From assembly GCF_000332275.1 (NCBI RefSeq), contig NZ_CM001776.1, positions 4,214,008 through 4,278,007 on the forward strand: a stretch of DNA of 64,000 nucleotides. Reading direction: 5' to 3'. The notes under the pieces are model-generated. The model did no database searches, was not told the DNA's origin, and was given only the letters and a program-made list of their open reading frames with translations. Source of the stretch: Synechococcus sp. PCC 7336 (GTDB lineage Bacteria > Cyanobacteriota > Cyanobacteriia > Thermostichales > PCC-7336). Shown one piece after another: positions 1 to 9,129 of the stretch (within the stretch, counting starts at the first letter, position 1; every line of letters begins with the position of its first letter). The translations under genes were made by a program, and so were the position numbers.

Positions 1-1
1 G

Positions 2-1237
2 GTGGCGAACCGCAATGCCGTGCCCCTCGTGCCCCATCCCACTGATGCGAAAGGGACTTGGGTGGGGATCGAGCGAGCTGCAGAGTATTACGACGCCGAA
101 AGAGCAGCGGCTCTGCTGGATGCATTTCAGCTCCTGCAGTCAACCTATCTCCGTCTCGGCGATGCCGCAGCGATCGCGCCAATGGCGCAGGAACTGCACC
201 GTCAGTTGCAGCAGTTGAGTCCCGAGGTATATCCCGGCGATCGCGTCTTGGCACGCGAGGTGTTTTTCAATCGCTTGCATGCTTTTGGCAAGACGTGGAA
301 GATTTTTGCGCTGGCGTTTGTGGCCATGTTGGCGGTGACGCTGCTGCCCCTACCCAATGGGTATTGGACTGCGATGGGGATATTTGTGGCGGGATTGGGC
401 ATCCAGATTTACGGATTTGCCCTGCGGATTCAGGTGGCCGATCGCCCGCCAGTCACCAATATGTACGAGTCGGTGGTGTGGGTGGGGTTTGGCATTGCGG
501 CACTGGCAACAGCCTTCGAGCTGCGCACTCGGGCTCGCTACTATCTCTTGGCCGCAGCTCCGCTGGCGATCGCCGCTCTAGTGTTGGCAGATAGTTTGCC
601 AGTGGTGTTGGATGCTCGCATTCAGCCACTCGTGCCGGTATTGCGGGATAATTTTTGGTTGAGCGTCCACGTCCCGACGATTGCGTTGAGCTATGCCTGT
701 TTTGCGCTGGCAATGGGATTGGGGCATATTATTTTGGGTCATTATTTATTCGCCTCGAGCGCAACGCAGCGGTTGCAGAAGTTGTCGAAATTGAATTACA
801 GCGTCTTGCAGGTGGGGGTGTTGCTCTTAGCTGCCGGCATTATTTTGGGTGGCATTTGGGCGCACTTTTCTTGGGGTCGTTTTTGGGGCTGGGACCCGAA
901 GGAAACTTGGGCGGCGATCGCTCTGCTCTGCTATCTGGCTCCCCTCCACGGTCGCTTTGTCGGCTGGACGAACAATTTCGGTTTGGCGGTGGCTAGCGTG
1001 GTGTCCTTTAATGCTGTTCTGATGGCTTGGTATGGGGTCAACTTTGTCTTGGGTCGGGGGTTACACAGTTACGGTTTCGGCACCGGAGGTTCTGGCTGGA
1101 TTGGAGCTTGGGTGGCTCTCGATCTGGCCTTCGTCTTAGCTGCTGCACTGCGACATCGAGCTGGATTGCCTGCAAGCTCCAACAGTTCAGCTCCTGTAGA
1201 AGAGCAGCGAGAGCCAGTCGGCAACTTGTCCCTCTAG
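2..1237 (+). CDS. ccsA: CcsA/ResC-type cytochrome c biogenesis protein, 5' end outside window
   Basis: Integral membrane protein of system II cytochrome c maturation; the family presents heme to apocytochromes at the outer face of the membrane with its CcsB/ResB partner. The tryptophan-rich heme-handling motif WGWDPKETWA is visible near residues 295-304, with many hydrophobic segments on both sides and a conserved TNMYESVVW stretch before it. The frame is open to the very first bases, the only start is a GTG at base 2, and about 95 soluble residues precede the first membrane segment. This extension, ending in EVFFNRLHAFGKTW, resembles the long CcsA proteins of other phyla rather than the short cyanobacterial form, so I think the gene continues upstream. 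The family call is firm; the start is not known. Confidence 0.85.
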   Translation: MANRNAVPLVPHPTDAKGTWVGIERAAEYYDAERAAALLDAFQLLQSTYLRLGDAAAIAPMAQELHRQLQQLSPEVYPGDRVLAREVFFNRLHAFGKTWKIFALAFVAMLAVTLLPLPNGYWTAMGIFVAGLGIQIYGFALRIQVADRPPVTNMYESVVWVGFGIAALATAFELRTRARYYLLAAAPLAIAALVLADSLPVVLDARIQPLVPVLRDNFWLSVHVPTIALSYACFALAMGLGHIILGHYLFASSATQRLQKLSKLNYSVLQVGVLLLAAGIILGGIWAHFSWGRFWGWDPKETWAAIALLCYLAPLHGRFVGWTNNFGLAVASVVSFNAVLMAWYGVNFVLGRGLHSYGFGTGGSGWIGAWVALDLAFVLAAALRHRAGLPASSNSSAPVEEQREPVGNLSL

Positions 1238-1350
1238 GCAGAGATTGCGCAAGCAAAGTCGAGGGTCTCAGACAGCCCTTCCGCACAATCCTCAAACTTT
1301 TCACCCAGTGGAGCGAGAGACCAAAGGCGATCCGCAATTCTACCTTCGAT

Positions 1351-1695
1351 CTAAAGTATTTCTGATATACCCTGATAGAGGTATTCCCGAACCCTATCTC
1401 TATAATTTAGACTTGAATCTAATGAGATAAAGTCTGCGCTATCAAGCTGAGGTCGAATTTTTTCACGATCTCTAAAGATACGGCTGAAGACATAAGAAAT
1501 CAGTTTTTCCTTGCGGCCATACCGAGTCAAGGCTTGAGTATTAAAGATCTGATAATTTTCATTCAAGAGTGATTCTAATTCTTCAGTGATGATTGAAATG
1601 GTGCTGTCGATCGGTGAGGTTTTCATGGTTAGATCGTCCCGATCTGTAGAGATCGATATATGGGTTTGAAACAAAGTTCGAATACTTTTTCTCAT
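1351..1695 (-). CDS. hypothetical protein, 114 aa
   Basis: Not recognised. It is a soluble, charged, alpha-helical-looking protein with no membrane segment. Its ATG overlaps the TGA stop of the upstream 89-residue gene by one base, so the two are probably translated in a coupled way and may work together. A GTG three bases earlier is an alternative start. Codon use is more AT-rich than in the neighbouring signalling genes. The overlap with an upstream gene is the best evidence that it is real; function unknown. Confidence 0.55.
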   Translation of the reverse strand: MRKSIRTLFQTHISISTDRDDLTMKTSPIDSTISIITEELESLLNENYQIFNTQALTRYGRKEKLISYVFSRIFRDREKIRPQLDSADFISLDSSLNYRDRVREYLYQGISEIL

Positions 1696-1964
1696 CACAA
1701 CATTGACTTTTTCGAAGTACTGAGATCTTGTTTTGTTCGATCGAGCATCTCTAAGGAAAGTCGAATGCCTTCGAGAGCTTTTGCAGGAGTGATTTCTCCT
1801 TGGGTTTCTAAGTCGTAGAGATGGCTAATGCGTCGAGCAAACCGCTGCAAGCAATCTAAATAGATTGTCTCTTCGATCTGGCTCTGCAAGAATGAAAACT
1901 CCGTTAGAGATTTATGTGGGATAGAAGAGGCTTTCGTTGCTTGCGAGGACATCAGGTTCTCCAT
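1695..1964 (-). CDS. small conserved cyanobacterial protein, DUF7219-like, 89 aa
   Basis: A small soluble protein whose core (an aromatic-rich start, then LQRFARRISHLYDLE, a short GEITPAKA turn and a basic helix ending in DRTKQDL) follows the pattern of a short cyanobacterial family I know as DUF7219, of unknown function. The ATG at its 5' end is followed directly by the family-like region after a 20-residue polar leader. It is the first gene of a two-gene minus-strand unit, overlapping the start of the 114-residue protein. The family assignment is from memory of the sequence pattern and should be taken as tentative. Confidence 0.55.
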   Translation of the reverse strand: MENLMSSQATKASSIPHKSLTEFSFLQSQIEETIYLDCLQRFARRISHLYDLETQGEITPAKALEGIRLSLEMLDRTKQDLSTSKKSML

Positions 1965-2361
1965 GTCAGGACTTTAAAAAGACTGAGAAATGATAGAAGC
2001 ATAAAAGCTAGATCTACTAAACTCTTGCGAAGGTTCTTTGGATCGCGAGGAATCTCTCAGCCACGAGGTCTGCTAGCTCTGACCGCAGCAGCTATGAAAG
2101 ATGTTCGCAACAGTAAATTAATTTACCAGTATCTACAGTTTCAAGTTCTCGATTCTGCGACGGTATGAGTCCAATCGCCAAGTAACTCGGTACCTATTGC
2201 ATTCGACTATAGAGAACGGATATGGAGAGAGTATGGAGAGGCCGAAGCCTTTAGTTAAGAAATGTAAACCCGCGCTGCAATTGCTACCAACAGCGCTGGG
2301 CTCCCGATCGAATTACCAGTTTGGGGCAGATCGTTGCTCTAGAAAACTGCTGTCTTGGGGA
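1965..2361. other. intergenic, no gene recognised
   Basis: About 400 bases with only short chance reading frames. It must contain the promoter of the 89-residue gene on the minus strand. I see no RNA gene, repeat or hairpin in it that I would defend. Confidence 0.5.
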
Positions 2362-2640
2362 TTAAGAGGCCCGAGCCTGGGATTGGCCCGAGTTTTCTGC
2401 GCTGGTCCGAGACGTTTTAATATTCCAGTCTTTATCTCTGACTTTGGAGGATTCATAGGGTTGTGTAAAGCATAGATTCTGGATTTCGCCTCTATTGACC
2501 GCAGCCTGTAGGCGAACGATCGCAGCCATATCCTTGTTGGTACATTTGCCAGCCTCGAGCAGGATGAGAACAGCCTTGCGGTGGCGCTCTAAAAAAACGC
2601 CGGATGCAAGCACCTGATGAACGACGGTTTCGATAGTCAT
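2362..2640 (-). CDS. small conserved hypothetical protein, 92 aa
   Basis: The N-terminal 55 residues (MTIETVVHQVLASG, then a variable stretch, then MAAIVRLQAAVNRGEI) follow the layout of a small cyanobacterial family that begins MTIxTIVxxVLxAG and ends its core with a DRLMxALLxGEV-like helix; its function is unknown. The last 35 residues are polar and unlike that family and may be a degenerate tail. The ORF stands alone, with about 400 bases free of genes on each side. No clear ribosome-binding site is seen. Moderate confidence that it is a gene. Confidence 0.45.
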   Translation of the reverse strand: MTIETVVHQVLASGVFLERHRKAVLILLEAGKCTNKDMAAIVRLQAAVNRGEIQNLCFTQPYESSKVRDKDWNIKTSRTSAENSGQSQARAS

Positions 2641-3070
2641 AACGATCTGCCCGACAAGTCAATAATGAGTGGTCGTACCAAATATTTCTGATGGCAGTAT
2701 TGAGATCTGGAGTTTTTTAATGGGCTTTAAGAGGTTGTGCAACAGTCCAGAATGCCGATCGGAGATTCGCCAGCAGCATCCAAATTGAAGGTTTAAAAAT
2801 CAGTGCATTAGCTTGGCCCTCCATCTGGAGATTCACGATCTCTTCAGGAATAGTGCTAATACAAAAAGGGGCCGAAATCGACCGATTAGAGGCAGCGCCC
2901 AATGACCTTTTGATGCCTTAGGAAGTTCCTTTACGATGACCTGGCCCCAGAGAGAACGATGTAAGCCTCGCGCGAAATACTTACTGCCTATACATTTTTA
3001 TTTTAAGAATTGAATGTGGAGATAGTATGGAGGGATTGGAACTAGTAATGAAGTTCTGTTAAGCGATCGC
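2641..3070. other. intergenic with one copy of a dispersed repeat
   Basis: No convincing gene. Bases 2731-2794 hold a roughly 64-base sequence that recurs in diverged form at 24646-24710, with a shorter match near 6507-6530. A 61-codon ORF on the minus strand here spans the repeat and I do not treat it as a gene. Confidence 0.5.
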
Positions 3071-3460
3071 TCAATTGTTGAAGTCGGGCATGGGCCAGTG
3101 CAATGCTCTTGCAATCTGCTCGGCCAAAGAAAGGGGATTCGATGCTTTAGAGATGACAGCAGCGACATTGCGCAAGCTGGACGAACTCCAATCTGCAGGT
3201 CTGCCCTCGACGATCGCGATGACGGGGAGGTTTTCAGTGGAGGGATGGGTAAGAACCCTCAGCAGATCTTCTTCCCCCCTATCTCCATCCAGCAAAATAG
3301 CGTCGAGTTCGGCTCGCTCTGCGATCTCCACCCCCTCGTCGATTGAGTTGGCGGATAGCACCTCCCAATCAGATGCCATTCTCAGGCCGAGTTGGATGAC
3401 CTTCCAATAGTCATCTGAGTGAACGAGCAGCAGAATCCTTTTTGGTTTCGCCTGACACAT
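3071..3460 (-). CDS. response regulator receiver-like protein, degenerate
   Basis: A stand-alone receiver fold of 129 residues. The expected elements are present but eroded: the acidic pocket reads LLLVHSDD, the phosphoacceptor strand ILLDGD keeps an Asp but lacks the usual MPxMDG loop, the switch Thr region is VIAIVEG, and the conserved Lys is in VISKAS. It may therefore be weakly phosphorylated or may act as a decoy or protein-interaction domain. It lies about 170 bases downstream of a canonical receiver protein and a histidine kinase on the same strand, suggesting one signalling locus. The ATG start gives a family-typical length. Confidence 0.75.
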   Translation of the reverse strand: MCQAKPKRILLLVHSDDYWKVIQLGLRMASDWEVLSANSIDEGVEIAERAELDAILLDGDRGEEDLLRVLTHPSTENLPVIAIVEGRPADWSSSSLRNVAAVISKASNPLSLAEQIARALHWPMPDFNN

Positions 3461-3634
3461 CCTGATGTTCTCTGCACTGGACGACGCAATGCGAGGGAAA
3501 TTTCACTCGGCCATCACTGGCTAGATTGCACAGATCGAAGGCCATTCGAATACTTCCCAGTATGGAATGCCGTACAAGCAAATTGCGAAAAATACGTAAA
3601 ATTACATCTTTTGGTCGAATGCAATTGTGTAGAA

Positions 3635-4015
3635 TTATGGCGTCCATCCCAGAATATTGGTAATGCGTTCGGCAAGCTCGAGTGCATCGAAGGGTTTGAC
3701 GATCGCCCCCGCAGCCTCCAGATCGGATACACCGTTCGGAGCACCGCCTCGAACTTTAGCCGTGAGCAAGATAACGGGAATTTTCTGGGTTTGAGGGTCC
3801 GCTTGCAGTTGCCTAAAGGTAGCAATTCCGTCCATATCGGGCATCATCACATCTAGCAGAATGGCGTCTGGCTGTTCGGTTTTAGCCATCTCAAGGCCTT
3901 CCGCTCCCGACGTTGCGGTCAGCACCTCCCAGCCCGCTGTCATCTTGAGACCAATTCGAACGACGGCAAGAATCCCCTCTTCGTCATCGACGATCAGGAT
4001 GCGTTTGGGGATCAT
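3635..4015 (-). CDS. single-domain response regulator (CheY-like)
   Basis: Receiver domain of 126 residues with all functional residues visible: acidic pair in ILIVDDEE, phosphoacceptor Asp in AILLDVMMPDMDG, switch Thr in VILLTAK and the conserved Lys in IVKPFD. The start is ATG at 4015 ([11 protein letters not shown]), not the longer reading frame upstream, because the domain begins at once there. Its start lies 32 bases inside the 3' end of the upstream kinase gene, so translation is likely coupled and the kinase is its probable phosphodonor. No output domain is present; it presumably works by protein contact or in a phosphorelay. Confidence 0.88.
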   Translation of the reverse strand: MIPKRILIVDDEEGILAVVRIGLKMTAGWEVLTATSGAEGLEMAKTEQPDAILLDVMMPDMDGIATFRQLQADPQTQKIPVILLTAKVRGGAPNGVSDLEAAGAIVKPFDALELAERITNILGWTP

Positions 4016-6056
4016 GCCTGTGCGCTCCAGTTGGCAACGTGAAATAAAAGGTACTGCCTCGACCTGGAGTGCTTTCAGCCCAGATCTGGCCGCCGTGCTG
4101 CTCGACAATACTGCGGCAAATGGCTAAGCCCAGGCCCGTTCCCCCTTTTTGGCGAGTCGTGGATGCGTCGAGCTGCTGGAAGCGCTCGAAGATGTTCTTC
4201 AGCCGATCTGCAGGGATTCCCTGCCCCCGATCTATAACAGAGAACAATACCTCATTTCCTCGTTCTCGAACATTTATCCAAACGGTACTGTCCTCGGGCG
4301 AGAATTTAATTGCGTTACCCATCAGATTGGTTAGGGTTTGCATAATATAGTCGGGATCGGCCCAGATCGACAGGGAGACTGGGGCGGTTTCCAGGCTAAT
4401 CCCGCGCTCTCGAGCCATCCCCTGCATGGCCTCTGCAGCCTTCGCAATCGCCTCGCCTGCATCCCAGACCTGCCGGTGCAAGGTCAGCCTGCCCGCCTCC
4501 AAACGCTGGAAATCGAGCAGGTCGTTGATTAAGCGCACCAAGCGATCGCAATTTTCGTCAGCGACCGCCAGCATTTCCTCGCCATCTGCAGAAAATGTCC
4601 CCAGCTCTCCAGTCGCCAAGAGTTTGAGAGAGCCGTGGATGGAGGTGAGGGGGGTGCGCAATTCGTGGCTAATGATAGAGAGAAATTCGTCCTTCATCTG
4701 CTCGATAGCTTTGCGCTCGCTGATATCGATAACGAGAGAAAAGATCCCCATCACAGTTCCCCTTTCATCGCGGTGAGGAATGAATGTGGCGCAGATGCTG
4801 CGGGGATGGCCATCTCCACACAGCCATTCCGACTCAACGGTTACCTCCTCGCCCGAGCATGCGGCTTGAATAGGCTCTCGAATTTCTTCGTAGATGATTT
4901 GCCCCAAGATGTCTTGCAGGTGACGACCCAAGATTGTCTCGCGCGATCGACCGAACCAAACCTCGCAGGTCTGATTGGCAAACTGATAGTGCTCTTGAGT
5001 ATCGATATAAGCGATCGCGACGGGTAGAGCGTCGGTGATAAGCCGGAGCTGCGCTTCCCGACGTTGCAGTGTCTCTCCTGCTTGCTTGCGGGCTGTGATA
5101 TCTCGGCCCACTGACTGGAACCTGAAAAAGCGACCCTGCCGGTCGTAGAGTGCCCGAAAGGTCCACTGTATCCAGCGAACCTTTCCATTTTGAGGGATCG
5201 CTCTGGATTCGAGAGCGCCTAAAGACTGCCTTCGGCTGCATGCATCCAGGTACTTTTGGACTGCCGGTCGATCGTCTTCCAGCACGTAAGATAGAAAGTT
5301 ATCGCTGACCAGATCCTCCTGCCGTTGGGCGAAATAACGGCAGGAGGCAGAATTAACAAATGTCAGCCGGCCATCTGCAAGGAACTGACAGACCAATTCT
5401 GTTTGATCTTCGACGATGGCTCGATAGCGAGCTTCGCTGTTCTCCAGAGCAGCTTTAGTCCGGCGAGACTCTGTCAAATCGCGGAAGGCCCAACGGAAGC
5501 CGCGAACTCGGTCTCGGTCGTCGCGCGCGGCAGAAATCGTAAAGGCAGCCCAGAATGGATCGCTCTCTCTCGGTTGCAGCATCAGCTCCGCTTGCATCGA
5601 GGCAGAGTTTTGCTGCATTTGGTTTAAGAGGGTATAGAAATGGTTTAAGAGGGTATAGAAACGCTTGTGCTGGTCGGGCGAGATGGCGATCGCCAGAGGC
5701 TTGCCGATTAAAAATCTAGCGGGATAATTGAGCAGTTTGGCAGCAGTGCTGTTGGCTTCTCGAACGATCCCTTGGATATCGGTGACGAGATATCCATCCG
5801 GGGCGAACTCAAACAGCTCTAAGTATCGCTTGCGCTCTGCCTCTAGAGTTTGGTTCGAAACTTGCAATTGCTCGGATTGTGCGTAAAGCTCTTCTGAAAT
5901 AACGTGCAGTTCCTCTAAGGCGATCGAAAGTTCTCCTAAGGCTTCTGCGACGATGACCGATGGCTGGGGCTCCTGGCCAGCACGCCAGAGTAGGCTATCC
6001 AGATGGTTTTGGGCGGCATCAAATTTTCGTTGCAAAATATCGAGATCGGATTTCAT
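3984..6056 (-). CDS. PAS-PAS-PAS sensor histidine kinase
   Basis: A 690-residue soluble sensor kinase. In order: an N-terminal coiled coil (about 35-85), three PAS domains (about 75-185, 200-320, 330-450), a HisKA dimerisation domain with the phosphoacceptor His464 in SHELRTP, and an HATPase_c domain with an N box (NLMGNAIKF, about 581), G1 (DRGQGI) and G2 (GTGLGLAI). No membrane segment is seen, so it should sense a cytoplasmic cue, perhaps redox, light or a small ligand. I chose the ATG at 6056 (MKSDLDILQ) because the 62 codons upstream look like translated repeat sequence. A 21-base tandem duplication at 5621-5661 adds a seven-residue repeat (FYTLLNH) in the first PAS linker. Paired with the overlapping receiver gene. 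Confidence 0.9.
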   Translation of the reverse strand: MKSDLDILQRKFDAAQNHLDSLLWRAGQEPQPSVIVAEALGELSIALEELHVISEELYAQSEQLQVSNQTLEAERKRYLELFEFAPDGYLVTDIQGIVREANSTAAKLLNYPARFLIGKPLAIAISPDQHKRFYTLLNHFYTLLNQMQQNSASMQAELMLQPRESDPFWAAFTISAARDDRDRVRGFRWAFRDLTESRRTKAALENSEARYRAIVEDQTELVCQFLADGRLTFVNSASCRYFAQRQEDLVSDNFLSYVLEDDRPAVQKYLDACSRRQSLGALESRAIPQNGKVRWIQWTFRALYDRQGRFFRFQSVGRDITARKQAGETLQRREAQLRLITDALPVAIAYIDTQEHYQFANQTCEVWFGRSRETILGRHLQDILGQIIYEEIREPIQAACSGEEVTVESEWLCGDGHPRSICATFIPHRDERGTVMGIFSLVIDISERKAIEQMKDEFLSIISHELRTPLTSIHGSLKLLATGELGTFSADGEEMLAVADENCDRLVRLINDLLDFQRLEAGRLTLHRQVWDAGEAIAKAAEAMQGMARERGISLETAPVSLSIWADPDYIMQTLTNLMGNAIKFSPEDSTVWINVRERGNEVLFSVIDRGQGIPADRLKNIFERFQQLDASTTRQKGGTGLGLAICRSIVEQHGGQIWAESTPGRGSTFYFTLPTGAHRHDPQTHPDRR
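5621..5661. repeat. 21-base in-frame tandem duplication inside the kinase gene
   Basis: The unit GGTTTAAGAGGGTATAGAAA occurs twice head to tail. Being 21 bases it keeps the frame and duplicates seven residues (FYTLLNH) of the kinase just after its first PAS domain. The two copies are almost identical, which suggests a recent event. Confidence 0.9.
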
Positions 6057-6590
6057 GTCTGTCGCGCCACTACGAGTGGCTGTTCTTTGGAAATTGCTCG
6101 AACTCTTCCCTCTTCTATGATGACTGCAACTCCAGGCAGCTAGGCTCTGCTTAACCCTTTGTTGGATTGTCCTACCTGAGTTCGATGGCTCTGCATTGCC
6201 CTCACACCCGACCCCTCTCCCAATTTTGCTAGAGGGGAGCAATAGTCTGAAACCCTATAATCTGCGGTTCTGTTCCCCTTCCCCCAAAATTGATACTGCT
6301 GGCCAATTTAACATTTAGAAATATTGGCATGGTGCAAGTCCTCTGCATGGCCCTCACCCCCGGCCCCTCTCCCAAACTTGGGAGAGGGGAGAAACAGCCG
6401 AAAATCCTTACGGGGCCTTGTTCCCCTGCCCCCAAAGTTGGGGGTAGGGGTTAGGGGAAGGGGGCCACAGGCATCTAGACAAATGGCCAATGTTTCGGAA
6501 TATGAATTTCGCCAGCAGCATCAAAATTGGGGGAAGGGGTTAGGGGATGGGGGCCAGACTTTTGTCGAACTGACGTGGCGAGAAACACCG
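6057..6590. repeat. intergenic palindromic C-rich/G-rich repeat elements
   Basis: No gene. At least two related units are present, about 6190-6300 and 6345-6470, each made of a CCCCTCTCCCAA arm, a short spacer, an inverted AG-rich partner such as TTGGGAGAGGGG, then a second C-run/G-run pair (CCCCAAAGTTGGGGG). A third partial block of GGGGGAAGGGGTTAGGGG lies at 6525-6560, after a match to the dispersed repeat seen at 2731 and 24646. This is the appearance of the intergenic inverted-repeat elements common in cyanobacteria; the hairpins could also end transcription of the kinase or CheR genes. Confidence 0.7.
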
Positions 6591-8447
6591 TCAAGCTTCT
6601 GAGCTGATGGTCTCTATCAGCAGGATCGCGCCCCGATTTTGGCGATCCGCTCCCACCAGCGGATCGAAGCTAACTTTACATTGAATGGGCTGACCCTTAC
6701 GGTTGACGGCTTCGAGGCTCGTTTCGCAGGGTCCTTCTCCAGCCAGAGAATTGTGAATCGGCTCTCGCAGTTGTTCGAGGGGCAAGCCAATATCCAATCC
6801 GAATAAGGACCGATCTTTCACCTCATCCGACCTCAACCCCCAGAGGTTTTCCGACTCGTGGTTCCAGGCCAGAATATTCATTTGGCTGTCGATGATAATG
6901 AGGCCAACTTTCAGACTTGCGAAGATGGATTGCAAAAATGCGTTGGCTTGGTTGAGTTCGGCTGTGCGCAAGCGCAGCTCGTCGTTGATCGTCTGCAGCT
7001 CTTCATTGGTGGACTGGAGCTCTTCGTTCATCGTCTCCAGTTCTTCGTTCGTGGACTGGAGCTCTTCATTAGTGGTTTCCAATTCTTCATTGGTGGATTG
7101 GAGCTCTTCGTTCGTGGTTTCTAGCTCCTCGTTACTGGATTGGAGCTCTTCATTCGTGGTTTCCAACTCTTGATTGGAACGCTCCAGCTCGTTCTGTAGA
7201 TGTTGATAGCGGGTCACATCGGCAAACGAAATGCTGACTCCGAGAATATCGCTACCATTTTCTCGAAGAGGACTGAACTGCACCTCCAGTAACTGAGTTT
7301 CTTCCTCCGACACGTTGCGCGTCACGTCAGGAATATCGATCGTCATCCCCTCGCTATAGACCCGATCGATTAAAGACCGCAACTCTAATGGGCGGTAGGA
7401 AATTTCTAGATCTTGAAGGGGGCGGCCAATATCTTTTAGATTGATGCCGAATAGGGAGCGGGCTAGGGCATTGGCTAGAACCATATTGCCGTTAAAATCC
7501 ACCACGATCTGTGCGATTGGCCCACTGTTAAATGCCGCATCTCGCAGGCGAACTTGAGCGGTAAGAATGCCACCGGCCTCGTCATTGCCGGTTTGAGCCA
7601 GCACTAACAGCCGATCGTGCAAGTTAACACTGGGCACTTTGGCAAAGATGCGATGTTGCAAACTCAGAGGAGTAAATAAATTGGGGTGGGTCATCAACAT
7701 TTCTGCTTTGCCCAGAAATAAAGCACCCGTGTTTTTGAGGGCAAAGTGAAGCCTAGCCAAGATGCGTCTTTGAGTCTCGGCATTGAAATACATTAGGGTG
7801 TTGCGGCAGACTAACAGGTCGAGTCGGGAAATTGGGGCATCTTGCACTAAATCGTGGCGGCCAAAGATGACCGCACGGCGCAGATCTTGGCGAAAGACAT
7901 GGCGATCCCCAAGGGGCTCGAAGTATTTTTCTCGTAGTTCGTTCGGCAGAGGCTCGATCTCTTTTGAGCTATAGCTGGCATGGCGGGCTTGGGTGAGAGC
8001 TTCTTCGTCCACGTCTGTAGCATAGATTTTGACCCGCTGGCGAAACTGATGGGCCCCGATCGATTCCGCCAGGATGATGGCCAGAGTATAGGCTTCTTCT
8101 CCCGAAGCGCACCCCGCGCTCCAGATCCGAATGGGTTCGTTAGATGTCTTGCCTTTAAGCACGTTGGGCAATGTATGGTGCCAGAGATAATCCCAGGCTG
8201 ACTTGTCCCTAAAAAAGGCCGTTACATTAATCAAAATGGTGTTGAACAAAGCATCAAACTCTTCCGGGTGGACTTCGAGATAATCGAGATAATCGCCAAA
8301 ATTGTCGATCTCGCGACTGCGCATTTGCTTCGTCACTCGACGCCGGAGTGACGATCGCTTATAGCCCGTAAAGTCAAAGCCTCGCGTCCGCCTCAGATAG
8401 TCCAGCAGGGCTTCAAATACTCGTTCTTCCTCAGTACTCGAACTCAT
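6591..8447 (-). CDS. CheR methyltransferase fused to coiled coil and PAS domains
   Basis: A 618-residue protein. Residues about 10-60 are the CheR N-terminal helical domain, and 75-270 the S-adenosylmethionine-binding domain with IRIWSAGCASGEEAYTLA. A PAS domain follows at about 305-410, then a long coiled coil (about 415-490) built of almost perfect seven-residue repeats of the type NEELQST/NEELETT, then a second PAS domain to the C terminus. Classical CheR methylates glutamates of chemoreceptors; CheR-PAS fusions next to CheB occur in signalling loci whose targets are often unknown. The ATG overlaps the CheB stop (ATGA), so the pair is co-translated. The coiled coil probably dimerises the protein and passes the PAS signal. 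Confidence 0.88.
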   Translation of the reverse strand: MSSSTEEERVFEALLDYLRRTRGFDFTGYKRSSLRRRVTKQMRSREIDNFGDYLDYLEVHPEEFDALFNTILINVTAFFRDKSAWDYLWHHTLPNVLKGKTSNEPIRIWSAGCASGEEAYTLAIILAESIGAHQFRQRVKIYATDVDEEALTQARHASYSSKEIEPLPNELREKYFEPLGDRHVFRQDLRRAVIFGRHDLVQDAPISRLDLLVCRNTLMYFNAETQRRILARLHFALKNTGALFLGKAEMLMTHPNLFTPLSLQHRIFAKVPSVNLHDRLLVLAQTGNDEAGGILTAQVRLRDAAFNSGPIAQIVVDFNGNMVLANALARSLFGINLKDIGRPLQDLEISYRPLELRSLIDRVYSEGMTIDIPDVTRNVSEEETQLLEVQFSPLRENGSDILGVSISFADVTRYQHLQNELERSNQELETTNEELQSSNEELETTNEELQSTNEELETTNEELQSTNEELETMNEELQSTNEELQTINDELRLRTAELNQANAFLQSIFASLKVGLIIIDSQMNILAWNHESENLWGLRSDEVKDRSLFGLDIGLPLEQLREPIHNSLAGEGPCETSLEAVNRKGQPIQCKVSFDPLVGADRQNRGAILLIETISSEA

Positions 8448-9085
8448 TCAGAATCCTTAGCGGTTACTAATGCAACCAATGCGGCCGCGATGTCGGGTAG
8501 AGGGAGGACAAAATCTACAGCACCGGTTTGGATGGCCGAGCTCGGCATGCCGGAGAATTCCGCTGTTTGCTCCTCTTGAACAATAACGGTACCGCCCATT
8601 TTTTTCACCGCTTCCACTCCCATAGCGCCGTCGCTGCCAGTCCCCGTAAGAACTACGGCGATGGCGCGGTCTTTGTGACTGGCGGCGACTGAATCAAACA
8701 GTAAGTCGGCAGATGGGCGAACAAAATGAACCAATTCCGACTGAGTCAAGCTCAAGCTTCGGTCTGGGTCGGCTAACAGATGGCGATTGGGTGGCGCGAT
8801 ATAGACCATTCCCGGCACGAGGCGATCGCCTTGTGCCGCCTGCTTGACGGTTAAGGAGGTACGGCGACTAAGTATATCCGCGATCAGAGAGCGATGCCTG
8901 GGATCGAGGTGTTGTACCACAACGATGGGGACTGGAAAGTCGGCTGGCAGATTGGAGAGGACTTCACTCAATGCGTTAAGTCCGCCGGCAGAGGTGGCGA
9001 TCGCCACGATGTCAAATGCCGTCTCGGCCAATTGAGAGTCCCGATCGTAGGTGTTCTGGGAGTTCGAATTATCCACAGCGGGCAC
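8444..9085 (-). CDS. CheB-type methylesterase, catalytic domain only
   Basis: A 213-residue protein consisting of a CheB methylesterase domain with a short polar N-terminal leader. The catalytic triad can be placed: Ser in ATSAGG, His in VVQHLDPRH and Asp in LTGTGSDGAMG. There is no receiver domain, so the esterase is not gated by phosphorylation in the usual way; control may come from the fused PAS domains of the CheR partner, whose start overlaps this stop. Family knowledge: CheB removes methyl groups from receptor glutamates or deamidates glutamines. No receptor gene adjoins the pair; the nearest MCP is about 10 kb away in another operon. Confidence 0.87.
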   Translation of the reverse strand: MPAVDNSNSQNTYDRDSQLAETAFDIVAIATSAGGLNALSEVLSNLPADFPVPIVVVQHLDPRHRSLIADILSRRTSLTVKQAAQGDRLVPGMVYIAPPNRHLLADPDRSLSLTQSELVHFVRPSADLLFDSVAASHKDRAIAVVLTGTGSDGAMGVEAVKKMGGTVIVQEEQTAEFSGMPSSAIQTGAVDFVLPLPDIAAALVALVTAKDSE

Positions 9086-9129
9086 AGAGTGATGGTATTG
9101 CTTCCTTCTCTAACAGTAGGATGAATAGC

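Noticed and set aside
2717-2902. 61-codon minus-strand ORF
   Set aside because: Covers the dispersed repeat; composition and lack of start signals suggest chance.
7005-7165. A repeat with regular spacing resembling a CRISPR or minisatellite
   Set aside because: It is the in-frame seven-residue repeat of a coiled coil in the CheR-PAS gene, with no spacers of constant length.
6858-7173. Plus-strand ORFs with repeated Ser/Val/Phe-rich units
   Set aside because: Antisense of the regular coiled-coil repeat of the CheR-PAS protein.
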